Assembly: GCF_005930495.1 (NCBI RefSeq)
Contig: NZ_SJEX01000047.1
Span: 1-40,732 of the forward strand
DNA from: Modestobacter excelsi
Lineage (GTDB): Bacteria > Actinomycetota > Actinomycetes > Mycobacteriales > Geodermatophilaceae
Length of the DNA stretch: 40,732 nt
Direction of reading: 5' to 3'
The notes below the pieces were generated by a model. It was not told where the DNA came from, ran no database searches, and saw only the letters and a list, made by a program, of their open reading frames with translations. The translations under genes were made by a program, and so were the position numbers. Of the stretch, positions 25,155 to 32,809 are shown piece by piece. Every line of letters begins with the position of its first letter. Position 1 is the stretch's first letter.

Positions 25155-27235
25155 GTGCAGTGTTCGAGAACGAGGTCGTCACCACTGCGAAGGTCCGGTT
25201 CCTGCGGGTCCCCGGGGTGGCCGGGGAACTGGCGCTGATCACCCTGGACAACGGGCAGGACCACACCCGGCCGTCGACGTTCGGCCCCGGCGGGCTCGCC
25301 TCGCTGGACGCGGCGCTGGACGAGGTCGCGGCGCGCTCCCCGGCACCTGCGGCCATCGCCGTCACCGGCAAGCCGTTCGTCTTCGCCGTCGGCGCGGACC
25401 TCTCCGGTGTCCCGGCGATCACCTCGGGCGATGACGCCCGGGAGATCGCCGAGACCGGGCACCGGGTGTTCCGCCGGCTCAAGGACTCCGCCGTCCCGAC
25501 GTTCGCCTTCGTCAACGGCGCGGCGATGGGCGGCGGCATGGAGCTGGCGCTGCACTGCCGGTACCGGACGATCGCCAGCACCGCCGTCGTCGCCTTCCCC
25601 GAGGTCTTCCTCGGCCTGGTGCCCGGCTGGGGCGGCACGCAGCTGCTGCCGGACCTCATCGGCATCGACGCCGCGGTCGGCGTGATCGTGGACGACGCGC
25701 TGGCGCAGAACAAGGTCACCCCGGGGCCGAAGGCAGCGAGGTCGGGGATCGCGGACGCGGTCTTCGAGCCGGCCGACTTCCTGGAGCGGTCGCTGGAGTG
25801 GGCGGCCGGCGTGCTCGCCGGCGAGGTGACCGTCAGCCGCACCCCGGTGGACACCGCAGCCTGGGACGACGCGATCGCCCGCGCCCGCGCGGTCGTCGCC
25901 GCCCGCACCCGGAACGCCTCGCCGGGCGCGCTGCGCGCCGTGGAGCTGCTCGACCTGGCCCGCGCGGGGGTGGGCGACGAGGCCTTCACCGCCGGCACCG
26001 CGGCCGAGGACGACGCGCTCACCGACCTGCTGATGAGCGACGAGCTGCGGGCCGGGCTGTACGCCTTCGACCTGGTCAACAAGCGGGCGCGGCGACCCGC
26101 CGGCGCGCCGGACCGGACGCTGGCGCGCACGATCACCAAGGTCGGCGTCGTGGGCGCCGGGCTGATGGCCTCCCAGCTCGCGCTGCTGCTCGTGCGCCGG
26201 CTGGAGGTGCCCGTCGTCCTCACCGACATCGATCAGGCGCGCGTGGACAAGGGCGTCGGCTACGTGCACGGCGAGCTGGACGGGCTGGCCGGCCGCGGGC
26301 GGCTGTCCCCCGACGCGCTCAACCGGCTCAAGGGCCTGGTCAGCGGCTCGCTGTCCAAGGACGTCTTCGCCGACGCCGACCTGGTGATCGAGGCGGTGTT
26401 CGAGGAGCTGTCGGTCAAGCAGCAGGTGTTCGCCGAGGTGGAGGCGGTGGTCTCCGCCGAGTGCGTGCTGGCCACCAACACCTCGGCGCTGTCGGTGACC
26501 GAGATGGCCGCCAAGCTGCAGCACCCCGAGCGGGTCGTCGGCCTGCACTTCTTCAACCCGGTCGCCATCCTGCCGCTGCTGGAGGTGGTGCGTGCCGAGC
26601 AGACCGACGACGCCACGCTGGCCACCGCCTTCGCCGCGGGCAAGCAGCTCGGGAAGAGCTGCGTGCTGGTCGCCGACGCCCCGGCGTTCGTGGTCAACCG
26701 GCTGCTCACCCGCTTCCTCGGCGAGGTCACCGCCGCGGTCGACGCCGGCACGCCGGTCGCCGTCGCGGAGACGGCGCTGGACCCCCTCGGCCTGCCGATG
26801 ACGCCGTTCGAGCTGCTGTCGCTGGTCGGGCCGCCGGTGGCGCTGCACGTGGCCGAGCGGATGCACGAGGCGTTCCCCGACCGCTTCGGTGTCGGCGAGG
26901 GGCTCCGGCGGATGGTCGAGCTGGGCAAGACCTCGGTCTTCTCCGAGCCCGGCGTGATCGACCCGGAGCTGGCCGGCATCGACGCCGGCGACGCGCCCCT
27001 CACCGCGGAGCAGCTGCGGTCCAACGCCGAGCGGGCGCTGGCCGAGGAGATCCGGCTGATGCTCGACGAGGGCGTCGTCCAGGCGGTGCAGGACATCGAC
27101 CTGGCCATGCTGCTGGGCGCCGGCTGGCCGTTCTGGCTGGGTGGCATCTCCGCCCACCTGGACCGGGCCGGCGTCTCCGAGGCGGTCACCGGGGAGCGGT
27201 TCCTCCCCCGCGGGGTGGCCTCCCTGCCCGCCTGA
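25151..27235 (+). CDS. fadB: FadB-like enoyl-CoA hydratase / 3-hydroxyacyl-CoA dehydrogenase
   Basis: A 694-residue fusion enzyme for the two middle steps of beta-oxidation. The hydratase domain (about 1-200) has the oxyanion segment NGAAMGGGMELALHC and both acid residues, Glu131 and Glu151 (FPEVFLGL). The NAD-binding dehydrogenase domain (about 329-510) has VGVVGAGLMASQ, with Ala339 where Gly is usual, and the active-site His466 in GLHFFNP. One or two C-terminal dehydrogenase domains follow. Residues about 190-325 form a helical linker. A very strong terminator follows the stop, so the operon is just these two genes. Confidence 0.93.
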   Translation: MSAVFENEVVTTAKVRFLRVPGVAGELALITLDNGQDHTRPSTFGPGGLASLDAALDEVAARSPAPAAIAVTGKPFVFAVGADLSGVPAITSGDDAREIAETGHRVFRRLKDSAVPTFAFVNGAAMGGGMELALHCRYRTIASTAVVAFPEVFLGLVPGWGGTQLLPDLIGIDAAVGVIVDDALAQNKVTPGPKAARSGIADAVFEPADFLERSLEWAAGVLAGEVTVSRTPVDTAAWDDAIARARAVVAARTRNASPGALRAVELLDLARAGVGDEAFTAGTAAEDDALTDLLMSDELRAGLYAFDLVNKRARRPAGAPDRTLARTITKVGVVGAGLMASQLALLLVRRLEVPVVLTDIDQARVDKGVGYVHGELDGLAGRGRLSPDALNRLKGLVSGSLSKDVFADADLVIEAVFEELSVKQQVFAEVEAVVSAECVLATNTSALSVTEMAAKLQHPERVVGLHFFNPVAILPLLEVVRAEQTDDATLATAFAAGKQLGKSCVLVADAPAFVVNRLLTRFLGEVTAAVDAGTPVAVAETALDPLGLPMTPFELLSLVGPPVALHVAERMHEAFPDRFGVGEGLRRMVELGKTSVFSEPGVIDPELAGIDAGDAPLTAEQLRSNAERALAEEIRLMLDEGVVQAVQDIDLAMLLGAGWPFWLGGISAHLDRAGVSEAVTGERFLPRGVASLPA

Positions 27236-27250
27236 CTCTCCGGGGTCGTG

Positions 27251-27267
27251 GATCAGGTGACCTGATC
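27251..27267. other. Short palindrome before the fadB terminator
   Basis: GATCAGG-TGA-CCTGATC is a perfect 7-bp inverted repeat, 15 bp past the fadB stop and 3 bp before the main terminator stem. It probably extends the 3'-end structure. Confidence 0.45.
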
Positions 27268-27270
27268 GAA

Positions 27271-27310
27271 GGCCGTCCCCCCGCACCAGCGTTGGTGCGG
27301 GGGGACGGCC
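27271..27310. terminator. Bidirectional terminator between fadB and the AHSA1 gene
   Basis: Arms 27271-27288 and 27293-27310 form a perfect 18-bp stem with a 4-nt loop. It stands 35 bp after the fadB stop and 21 bp past the convergent AHSA1 stop. Confidence 0.9.
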
Positions 27311-27331
27311 ATTGGTGCAGGAGGACGCGCC

Positions 27332-27859
27332 TCAGCTCGTGGTGAAGGACTGGCCGGTCTCGAGCAGCGTCTTGAGGTCGCTGAGGATCCACGGCCAGCC
27401 GCCACCGCCCATGTCGCCGAACTCGTTGTCGCCCGACGTCATCGCGGCCAGCGACGGCATGCCGCCCAGCTCGTGGACGACGGTGAGCCGGCAGACGCCG
27501 TCCTCACCGGGACCCTCGATCTCCCAGGTCAGCCGGCTGAAGCCCTCAGCGGCCGCGGTCGGGTCCATGAGCATCCGCCAGGTCTGCACCAGACGCCGCG
27601 GCGGGTCGATCTCCTGCACCTCGCCGTCCACGATGACCTCGGGCAGGTCCCAGCCCATGGCGGCGGAGGCCTGCTTCATCTGCTCGCTCGCGTGCGAGAC
27701 GTACGAGCCACCCGGGCGCAGCTCGTAGTGCCCGGGTGCGCCGTAGCCGTAGCGACCGTTCCACTCCGGGTCGGTGATCGCCTGCCAAATCCGCTCCGGG
27801 GTGGCCTTGATGTACACGCGGTGCACCTGGGTGGTCCGCGCCGTCTCAGCGGTCGTCAT
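27332..27859 (-). CDS. SRPBCC (AHSA1-like) protein
   Basis: A 175-residue START-like helix-grip protein: VHRVYIKATPERIWQAITDPEWNGRYGYG at the start, DPPRRLVQTW in the middle, WEIEGPGEDGVCRLTVVHEL, and GGWPWILSDLKTLLETG at the end. This is the AHSA1 pattern commonly paired with ArsR repressors. It likely binds a hydrophobic ligand or acts in stress protection; the ligand is unknown. The first 14 bp overlap the end of the ArsR gene, so the pair is one operon. The ATG at 27859 is the conserved start. Confidence 0.88.
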   Translation of the reverse strand: MTTAETARTTQVHRVYIKATPERIWQAITDPEWNGRYGYGAPGHYELRPGGSYVSHASEQMKQASAAMGWDLPEVIVDGEVQEIDPPRRLVQTWRMLMDPTAAAEGFSRLTWEIEGPGEDGVCRLTVVHELGGMPSLAAMTSGDNEFGDMGGGGWPWILSDLKTLLETGQSFTTS

Positions 27860-28175
27860 CTTCGCTCTCCAACTCGTTCTTGAGGTCGACGAGCGCCGCG
27901 ACGTGGCGCTCCGTGTACTTGTCGATCCACCGGTCGTGGACCATCCGGATGGGCACCGGGTCGAGGAAGTGCAACTTCTCCCGGCCCGACCTGCGGGTCA
28001 CCACCAGCCCGGCGTCCTCGAGCAGGCGCAGGTGCTTCATGACGCCGAACCGCGTCATCTCCACCTCCGCCTCCAACTCGCCGAGGGTGCGGCCGTCGCG
28101 GGCGAACAACAGGTCGAGCAGGAACCGGCGGGTGGGGTCGGCCAGGGCCTTGAAGACCAGGTCGTCGTCCGCCAT
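27846..28175 (-). CDS. ArsR-family repressor
   Basis: A 109-residue winged-helix regulator. It opens DLVFKALADPTRRFLLDLLFARDGRTLGEL, with the recognition region TRFGVMKHLRLLEDAGLV and wing RRSGREKLHFL, typical of the ArsR group paired with AHSA1 proteins. No metal-binding Cys motif (ELCVC) is present, so it is not a classical metal sensor. The ATG at 28175 lies 6 nt after a perfect -10, so the mRNA should be leaderless. It very likely represses its own promoter through the palindrome there. Confidence 0.93.
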   Translation of the reverse strand: MADDDLVFKALADPTRRFLLDLLFARDGRTLGELEAEVEMTRFGVMKHLRLLEDAGLVVTRRSGREKLHFLDPVPIRMVHDRWIDKYTERHVAALVDLKNELESEDDDR

Positions 28176-28181
28176 GCGCCG

Positions 28182-28211
28182 ATCATATGTGACCAAAAGG
28201 TCACATGTCAA
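28182..28211 (-). promoter_or_regulatory. Leaderless promoter and operator of the ArsR-AHSA1 operon
   Basis: On the minus strand, TTGACA (28211-28206) and TATGAT (28187-28182) are separated by 18 nt. The 8-bp inverted repeat ATGTGACC-AAAA-GGTCACAT (28187-28206) fills the spacer. The start codon begins 7 nt after the -10, so transcription should start at or beside the A of the ATG. Confidence 0.82.
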
Positions 28212-28216
28212 CGGGG

Positions 28217-28519
28217 TCAGGAGCGGAGGACGTCGTAGCTCGAGTGGGTCGCCGTCGAGGTGGCGACCACGGTCCGCTGCACCAGCGTGCGCGGCGCCCC
28301 GCCGGTGAACAGGGGTGTGCCGGCGCCCAGCAGGACGGGCCCGAGGTGCAGCGTCAGCCCGTCGACCAGCCCCGACGACCGCCGAGCCGACGGTGGCGCC
28401 ACCGCCCATGAGGACGACGTCAAGCTCCCTGCCGGTGCCCAGACCGTTGTCCGGCCGGGGTCGGGCCCGGTGACGAAGCCGTCGAGGGAGAACGGGATGT
28501 CCGCAATGATCCGGGTCAT
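28217..28519 (-). pseudogene. Decayed RibD_C/dihydrofolate-reductase-like gene
   Basis: The 5' end reads MTRIIADIPFSLDGFVTGPDPG and the 3' end GLVDGLTLHLGPVLLGAGTPLF, both characteristic of the RibD C-terminal-domain family. The region between them is far too short (about 100 codons in total against roughly 190). The family's DVVLMGGGATVGSAVVGAG segment is present but in a different frame (about 28415-28370). At least one large deletion and two frame changes are needed, so the gene is dead. Confidence 0.75.
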
Positions 28520-28559
28520 GCCACGGCAGACCCGGCCGGCCGAACTCATCGCCCCCGCG

Positions 28560-28841
28560 TCAGCGGAACTTGGCGGTGAGGCTGTCCATCGTGCGGTCCA
28601 CCGTGGCCACCTTGAGGTGCGAGATGCCGCTCGTCGCGCCCGCGGCCAGCATCGCCTCGTGCGCGGCGCGGAGGGTCGCCCAGACGGCGTCCGCGTCCCC
28701 CTCGAGCGTGGTGCCGAGCGCACCGACCTCGTGGCGGAGCCCGGAGCCCTGGATGACCGCGATGGCCGCCTCGACGTGGGCGTGCGGGTCGTCCGGGGTG
28801 CCCGGAGGGGACGGCGCCACCTGGATCTCCGCGATGATCAC
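28560..28841 (-). CDS. Thiamine-binding (MTH1187/YqgV-type) protein
   Basis: A 93-residue ferredoxin-like-fold protein of the family that includes MTH1187 and YkoF-type thiamine binders. It opens [12 protein letters not shown], has [28 protein letters not shown] in the middle and ends [20 protein letters not shown], with the family pattern of alternating strands. The GTG at 28841 overlaps the dxs stop by 4 bp (GTGA), so it is translated with dxs. DXP made by Dxs feeds thiamine synthesis, so a thiamine-related binding or sensing role is attractive, but that is inference. Confidence 0.82.
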   Translation of the reverse strand: MIIAEIQVAPSPPGTPDDPHAHVEAAIAVIQGSGLRHEVGALGTTLEGDADAVWATLRAAHEAMLAAGATSGISHLKVATVDRTMDSLTAKFR

Positions 28842-30760
28842 TGCTGGCCCTCGGCCCGCTGCGGGACCTCGGGGGCGGTGGCCGAACGGTCGGCGACCCG
28901 GGCGGCCCACTCGACGATCCGGCGGGCGACGTCCTGCTCGGTGAGGCCGACGTCGGCCAGCACCTGCCCGCGGCTGCCGTGGTCGAAGAACCGCTGCGGC
29001 AGGCCGAGCGTGCGCACCGGCACGTCGTGGTCGGCGTCCTGCAGCGCCTGGGACAGCATCGACCCCACACCACCGGTCCGGCCGCCGTCCTCGACGGTGA
29101 CCACCAGCCGGTGGCCGGCGGCCAGCGCCACGAGCTCCTCGGACACCGGGAGCACCCAGCGCGGGTCGACGACGGTGACCTCGATGCCGTGGTCGGCGGC
29201 CCGCTCGGCGACGGCCAGGCACATCGGCACCAGCGAGCCGACGGCGACCAGCAGCACCTCCGGGGTCGCTCCCCGGCGCAGCACGTCGACCCGGCCGCGG
29301 CGTTCCAGCGCCGGCACCTCGACCGGCAGCGCGCCCTTGGGGAACCGGATGACGGTCGGGCCGTCGGTGACCGCCACCGCTTCCCGCAGCGCCTCCCGCA
29401 GGGTGGACTCGTCCCGCGGGGCGGCCAGCTGGAGGCCGGGCACGATCGAGCAGATCGACATGTCCCACATGCCGTTGTGCGAGGCACCGTCGGAGCCGGT
29501 GACGCCCGCGCGGTCCAGCACGACGGTGACCGGCTGGCGGTGCAGCGCGACGTCCATCAGCAGCTGGTCGAAGGCGCGGTTGAGGAACGTCGAGTAGATC
29601 GCGACGACGGGGTGCAGCCCGGCCATGCCGAGGCCGGCGGCCGAGGTGAGCGCGTGCTGCTCGGCGATCCCGACGTCGAAGGTGCGCTCCGGGAAGCGCT
29701 CGGCGAAGGACGCCAGGCCGGTCGGGTGCAGCATCGCGGCGGTGATCGCCACGACGTCGGAGCGCTCGTTGCCGATCCGGACCAGCTCGTCGGAGAAGAC
29801 GTCGGTCCACTCCGGCCCGGCCGCCGCCGAGGACAGCCCGCTGTCGGGCTCGAAGACGCCGGTGGAGTGCCAGGCGTCGACGGTGTCCGTCTCGGCCGGC
29901 GGGTAGCCGAAGCCCTTGGTGGTGACGGCGTGCACGATCACCGGCCCGCCGAAGGACCGGGCCCGGCGGAGCGCGGACTCCATCATCGCCACGTCGTGGC
30001 CGTCGACCGGGCCGACGTACTTCATGCCGAGGTCCTCGAACATGCCCTGCGGGCTGAGGACGTCCTTGAGGCCCTTCTTGATCGCGTGCAGCGCGTCGTA
30101 GAGGGTCGTGCCGACGACCGGCGCCTTGTGCAGCGCCTGCCGGACGGCGGCCAGCGCGTCCTCGTAGCCGGGCCGCAGCCGCAGCGTGGCCAGGGCGTCG
30201 GCGACGCCGCCGATGGTCGGTGAGTACGAGCGGCCGTTGTCGTTGACCACGATGACGACGGGGCGGTCCTGCGCAGCGGCGATGTTGTTCAGCGCCTCCC
30301 AGGCCATGCCGCCGGTGAGCGCGCCGTCGCCGATGACGGCGACGACCGGACGCGGGTCGCCTCGGACGGCGAAGGCCTTGGCCAGCCCGTCGGCGTAGGA
30401 CAGCGACGTCGAGGCGTGGCTGTTCTCGACCCAGTCGTGCTCGCTCTCGGCGCGGCTGGGGTAACCGGACAGGCCGCCGCGCTGGCGGAGCTGGGCGAAC
30501 CCGTCCAGCCGGCCGGTGAGCAGCTTGTGCACGTAGGCCTGGTGCCCGGTGTCGAAGACGATCGGCTCGCGCGGGGACTCGAAGACCCGGTGCAGCGCGA
30601 TGGTCAGCTCGACCGTGCCCAGGTTCGGGCCCAGGTGACCGCCGGTCTTGGCGACGCTGGTGACCAGGGCGTCCCGGATCTCCGCGGCGAGCGCGGGCAG
30701 CTGGTCGGGCGCCAGGGCCCGGAGGTCTGCGGGCCCGGTCAACGAGCGGAGCAACGACAC
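28838..30760 (-). CDS. dxs: 1-deoxy-D-xylulose-5-phosphate synthase
   Basis: A 640-residue TPP-dependent enzyme that condenses pyruvate and glyceraldehyde-3-phosphate to DXP, the entry to the MEP isoprenoid pathway and a precursor of thiamine and pyridoxal. His42 ([11 protein letters not shown]), His73 ([10 protein letters not shown]), the TPP motif GDGALTGG (144-151) with the later NN and ND, and catalytic Glu367 (DVGIAEQHA) are all present. I chose GTG 30760 because the protein then starts at the standard position; the ribosome site is weak. A TACAGT about 60-70 bp upstream is a possible -10. Confidence 0.95.
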   Translation of the reverse strand: MSLLRSLTGPADLRALAPDQLPALAAEIRDALVTSVAKTGGHLGPNLGTVELTIALHRVFESPREPIVFDTGHQAYVHKLLTGRLDGFAQLRQRGGLSGYPSRAESEHDWVENSHASTSLSYADGLAKAFAVRGDPRPVVAVIGDGALTGGMAWEALNNIAAAQDRPVVIVVNDNGRSYSPTIGGVADALATLRLRPGYEDALAAVRQALHKAPVVGTTLYDALHAIKKGLKDVLSPQGMFEDLGMKYVGPVDGHDVAMMESALRRARSFGGPVIVHAVTTKGFGYPPAETDTVDAWHSTGVFEPDSGLSSAAAGPEWTDVFSDELVRIGNERSDVVAITAAMLHPTGLASFAERFPERTFDVGIAEQHALTSAAGLGMAGLHPVVAIYSTFLNRAFDQLLMDVALHRQPVTVVLDRAGVTGSDGASHNGMWDMSICSIVPGLQLAAPRDESTLREALREAVAVTDGPTVIRFPKGALPVEVPALERRGRVDVLRRGATPEVLLVAVGSLVPMCLAVAERAADHGIEVTVVDPRWVLPVSEELVALAAGHRLVVTVEDGGRTGGVGSMLSQALQDADHDVPVRTLGLPQRFFDHGSRGQVLADVGLTEQDVARRIVEWAARVADRSATAPEVPQRAEGQQ

Positions 30761-30866
30761 GACGGAGCAGGGTCCTCTCGAGGTCGGCGGCGTCAGGGAG
30801 GGCGCAACCGGTGGGAAGACCCACTGTAACTGCGAACCGGCGACCTGCCCTGACGAGCGGGGACGC

Positions 30867-31235
30867 TCAGAGCCGGGGCACCCACCGTTCGCCGCGCAGC
30901 GCTCCGGCGACCACCTCCACGCCACGGGCCGCCCGGGTCAGCCGGGCGCCCTCCCGCTCGTAGGCGCTGATCGCCGCCTCCATCGCGTCCGGCGGCAGCT
31001 GGTCGGCCAGCTCGACGCGCACCGTTCGCCAGCCCGCGCGGGCCGCCTCCAGCCCCGCGGCGACGTGGTCGGCGGCGAACCGGGCGAGCAGCACCGGGTA
31101 CCGCCGCAGCACCTCGTGCGCCCGGTAGTCGTGCGGTACGAGGTCGTACAGCCACGCGACCGCCGTGCGCTCCCAGTCCGGGGCGCCGGGCGGCGCGACC
31201 TCGTCCGGCCAGCCCGGGGGCAGTGACACGTCCAC
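30867..31235 (-). CDS. Uncharacterised actinobacterial protein
   Basis: A 122-residue soluble, mostly helical protein: [33 protein letters not shown], then [30 protein letters not shown] and the C-terminal [12 protein letters not shown] have the impression of a small conserved actinobacterial family near the TRAM methyltransferase gene, but cannot name it. No catalytic motif stands out. The start could be GTG 31235 or GTG 31229; neither has a clear ribosome site. An SOS-box-like palindrome lies 42 bp upstream of 31235, so DNA-damage control is possible. dxs follows 106 bp downstream on the same strand. Confidence 0.72.
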   Translation of the reverse strand: MDVSLPPGWPDEVAPPGAPDWERTAVAWLYDLVPHDYRAHEVLRRYPVLLARFAADHVAAGLEAARAGWRTVRVELADQLPPDAMEAAISAYEREGARLTRAARGVEVVAGALRGERWVPRL

Positions 31236-31513
31236 CCGGTCAGTGTGGGCCCCCACCGGCGGCTGCTCGACACCGGATCGCACACGTGTTCGATCCGTGA
31301 CCCGCCGGTGCCGCGCTGTGCGGCCCCGGCTGTCAGCAGCCGGCGGGGCAGTGCAGGTGGGTCAGCCGGAACAGCCGGTCCGACGAAGCGGGCACGGTCG
31401 GCGACGGTGTGCAGGTGCTCTTCCGGCGGCACGGGCATGGTCGGGAGGATTCAGCGCGGCCACGACGCGGGCCCGTTGGTTCCAGCACGCCGGGGTTCCG
31501 GCACTCCCCCGGG
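31236..31513. other. Intergenic region with an SOS-like site
   Basis: About 280 bp between the TRAM methyltransferase 3' end and the small uncharacterised gene. Short open frames exist (for example one from ATG 31438 on the minus strand) but none resembles a known family. The SOS-box-like palindrome at 31278-31293 is the only clear signal. Confidence 0.5.
31278..31293 (-). promoter_or_regulatory. LexA/SOS-box-like palindrome
   Basis: The site reads TCGCAC-ACGT-GTTCGA, matching the actinobacterial SOS box TCGAAC-N4-GTTCGA at 11 of 12 positions. It sits in a longer near-perfect 22-bp palindrome (31275-31296). It lies 42 bp upstream of the small minus-strand gene at 31235. Confidence 0.6.
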
Positions 31514-32809
31514 TCAGGCGGGGACGAGCAGCGCCACGCACTCCACGTGCGCGGTCATCGGGAAGCAGTCGAACGCCCGCAGGGCCTCGAGCCGGTACCC
31601 GGCGTCGGCCAGGACGGCGACGTCCCGGGCCAGCGCCGCAGGGTCGCACGCCACGTAGACGACCGCCCGGGGCGCGGCACCGGCGATCACCCGGCTCACC
31701 TCGCGGCCGGCACCGGCGCGCGGCGGGTCCAGGACGACGACGTCGGGCCGGCCCAGCTCGCCCAGCAGCTCGGTGAGCCCCGGGGCGTCGACGTCGCCCT
31801 GCCACACCTCGGCCTGCGGCAGGTCGGCGAGGTTCGCGTCGGCCGCCGCGCACGCCGCGGCGTCGGACTCCACGCACACCACCCGGCCCTCGGCGCCGAC
31901 CCCGGGGGCCAGCGCACCGCCGAACAGGCCCGCGCCGGCGTAGAGGTCGAGCACCGTCTCCCCCGGCCGCACGCCGGCGACGGCCGACACCGCTCCGACC
32001 AGGGCGTCGGCTGCGGCCGGGTGCACCTGCCAGAAGCCGGTGCCCTCGACCTCCCAGTCGCGCCCACCCGCCGAGCGCTGCGCCCGCCCGCCCGGCTCCT
32101 CCGGGACATCGGCGCCGGGCCGCAGCACCCGGGTCGAGGTGGCCTGCCCCCGTCGGTCCAGCCGCGTCGTCGTCACCACCCCGGCCGAGTCGACGGCGAC
32201 GTCCACGGCGCCGGCACCCGGCCAGCGCCTGCCGAGCACGGCGGCAGCCGCGGGCTCGACGGTGATCGGGCAGTCGTCGAGCGGCACGACGTCGTGCGAG
32301 CGGTGCCGGCGCAGCCCGGGGGCACCGGTCCGGTCGACGGCGAACCGCGCCCGGGACCGCCAGCAGAGCGGCCCGCCGGGCAGCGCCTCCACCGTGACGG
32401 GCAGGTCCACCCCGGCCAGCCGGGACAGCTGCTCCCGGACGACGGCGGCCTTGAGGGCCAGCTGGCCGGCGTGGCTGACGTGCTGCCAGTCGCAGCCGCC
32501 GCACTTCCCGGGCCCGCTGTAGGGGCAGGGCCGCTCGATCCGGTCCGGCGCGGCCTCGAGCACCTCGACGGCGTCGGCACGGCAGAACCCCGCGTGCCGG
32601 TCCTCGGTCACCTCGACGACCACCCGCTCGCCCGGCAGCGTGTGCCGCACGAAGACCACCCGGCCCTCGTGCCGGGCCACGCAGTGCCCACCGTGCGCCA
32701 CCGGCCCCACGGCCACCTCGAACCGCTGGCCGAGCCAGTTCGGCCCCCGTTCAGCAGCCCGCCGCGAGCGTGCGAGTGGTGGGGGGAAGGGGGATCCGTC
32801 GTCAGCCAT
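31514..32809 (-). CDS. TRAM-domain class I RNA (uracil-C5) methyltransferase
   Basis: A 431-residue member of the TrmA/RumA family that methylates C5 of a uridine in rRNA or tRNA using SAM. The TRAM domain spans about 24-85. Cys95, Cys103, Cys106 (CPYSGPGKCGGC) and Cys180 fit the 4Fe-4S cluster seen in RumA. The SAM site is VLDLYAGAGLFG (287-298), the DPPRAG motif is at 361-366, the nucleophile is Cys388 in ACDP, and the general base is Glu423 in HVEC. The iron-sulfur Cys set favours an rRNA (RlmD-like) target. The ATG at 32809 overlaps the 3' end of the permease gene by 8 bp, so the two are cotranscribed. Confidence 0.9.
   Translation of the reverse strand: MADDGSPFPPPLARSRRAAERGPNWLGQRFEVAVGPVAHGGHCVARHEGRVVFVRHTLPGERVVVEVTEDRHAGFCRADAVEVLEAAPDRIERPCPYSGPGKCGGCDWQHVSHAGQLALKAAVVREQLSRLAGVDLPVTVEALPGGPLCWRSRARFAVDRTGAPGLRRHRSHDVVPLDDCPITVEPAAAAVLGRRWPGAGAVDVAVDSAGVVTTTRLDRRGQATSTRVLRPGADVPEEPGGRAQRSAGGRDWEVEGTGFWQVHPAAADALVGAVSAVAGVRPGETVLDLYAGAGLFGGALAPGVGAEGRVVCVESDAAACAAADANLADLPQAEVWQGDVDAPGLTELLGELGRPDVVVLDPPRAGAGREVSRVIAGAAPRAVVYVACDPAALARDVAVLADAGYRLEALRAFDCFPMTAHVECVALLVPA

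Noticed and set aside
30938..31438. Minus-strand open frame starting at ATG 31438
   Set aside because: It runs through the SOS-like palindrome and then out of frame over a better-supported small gene; no family resemblance.
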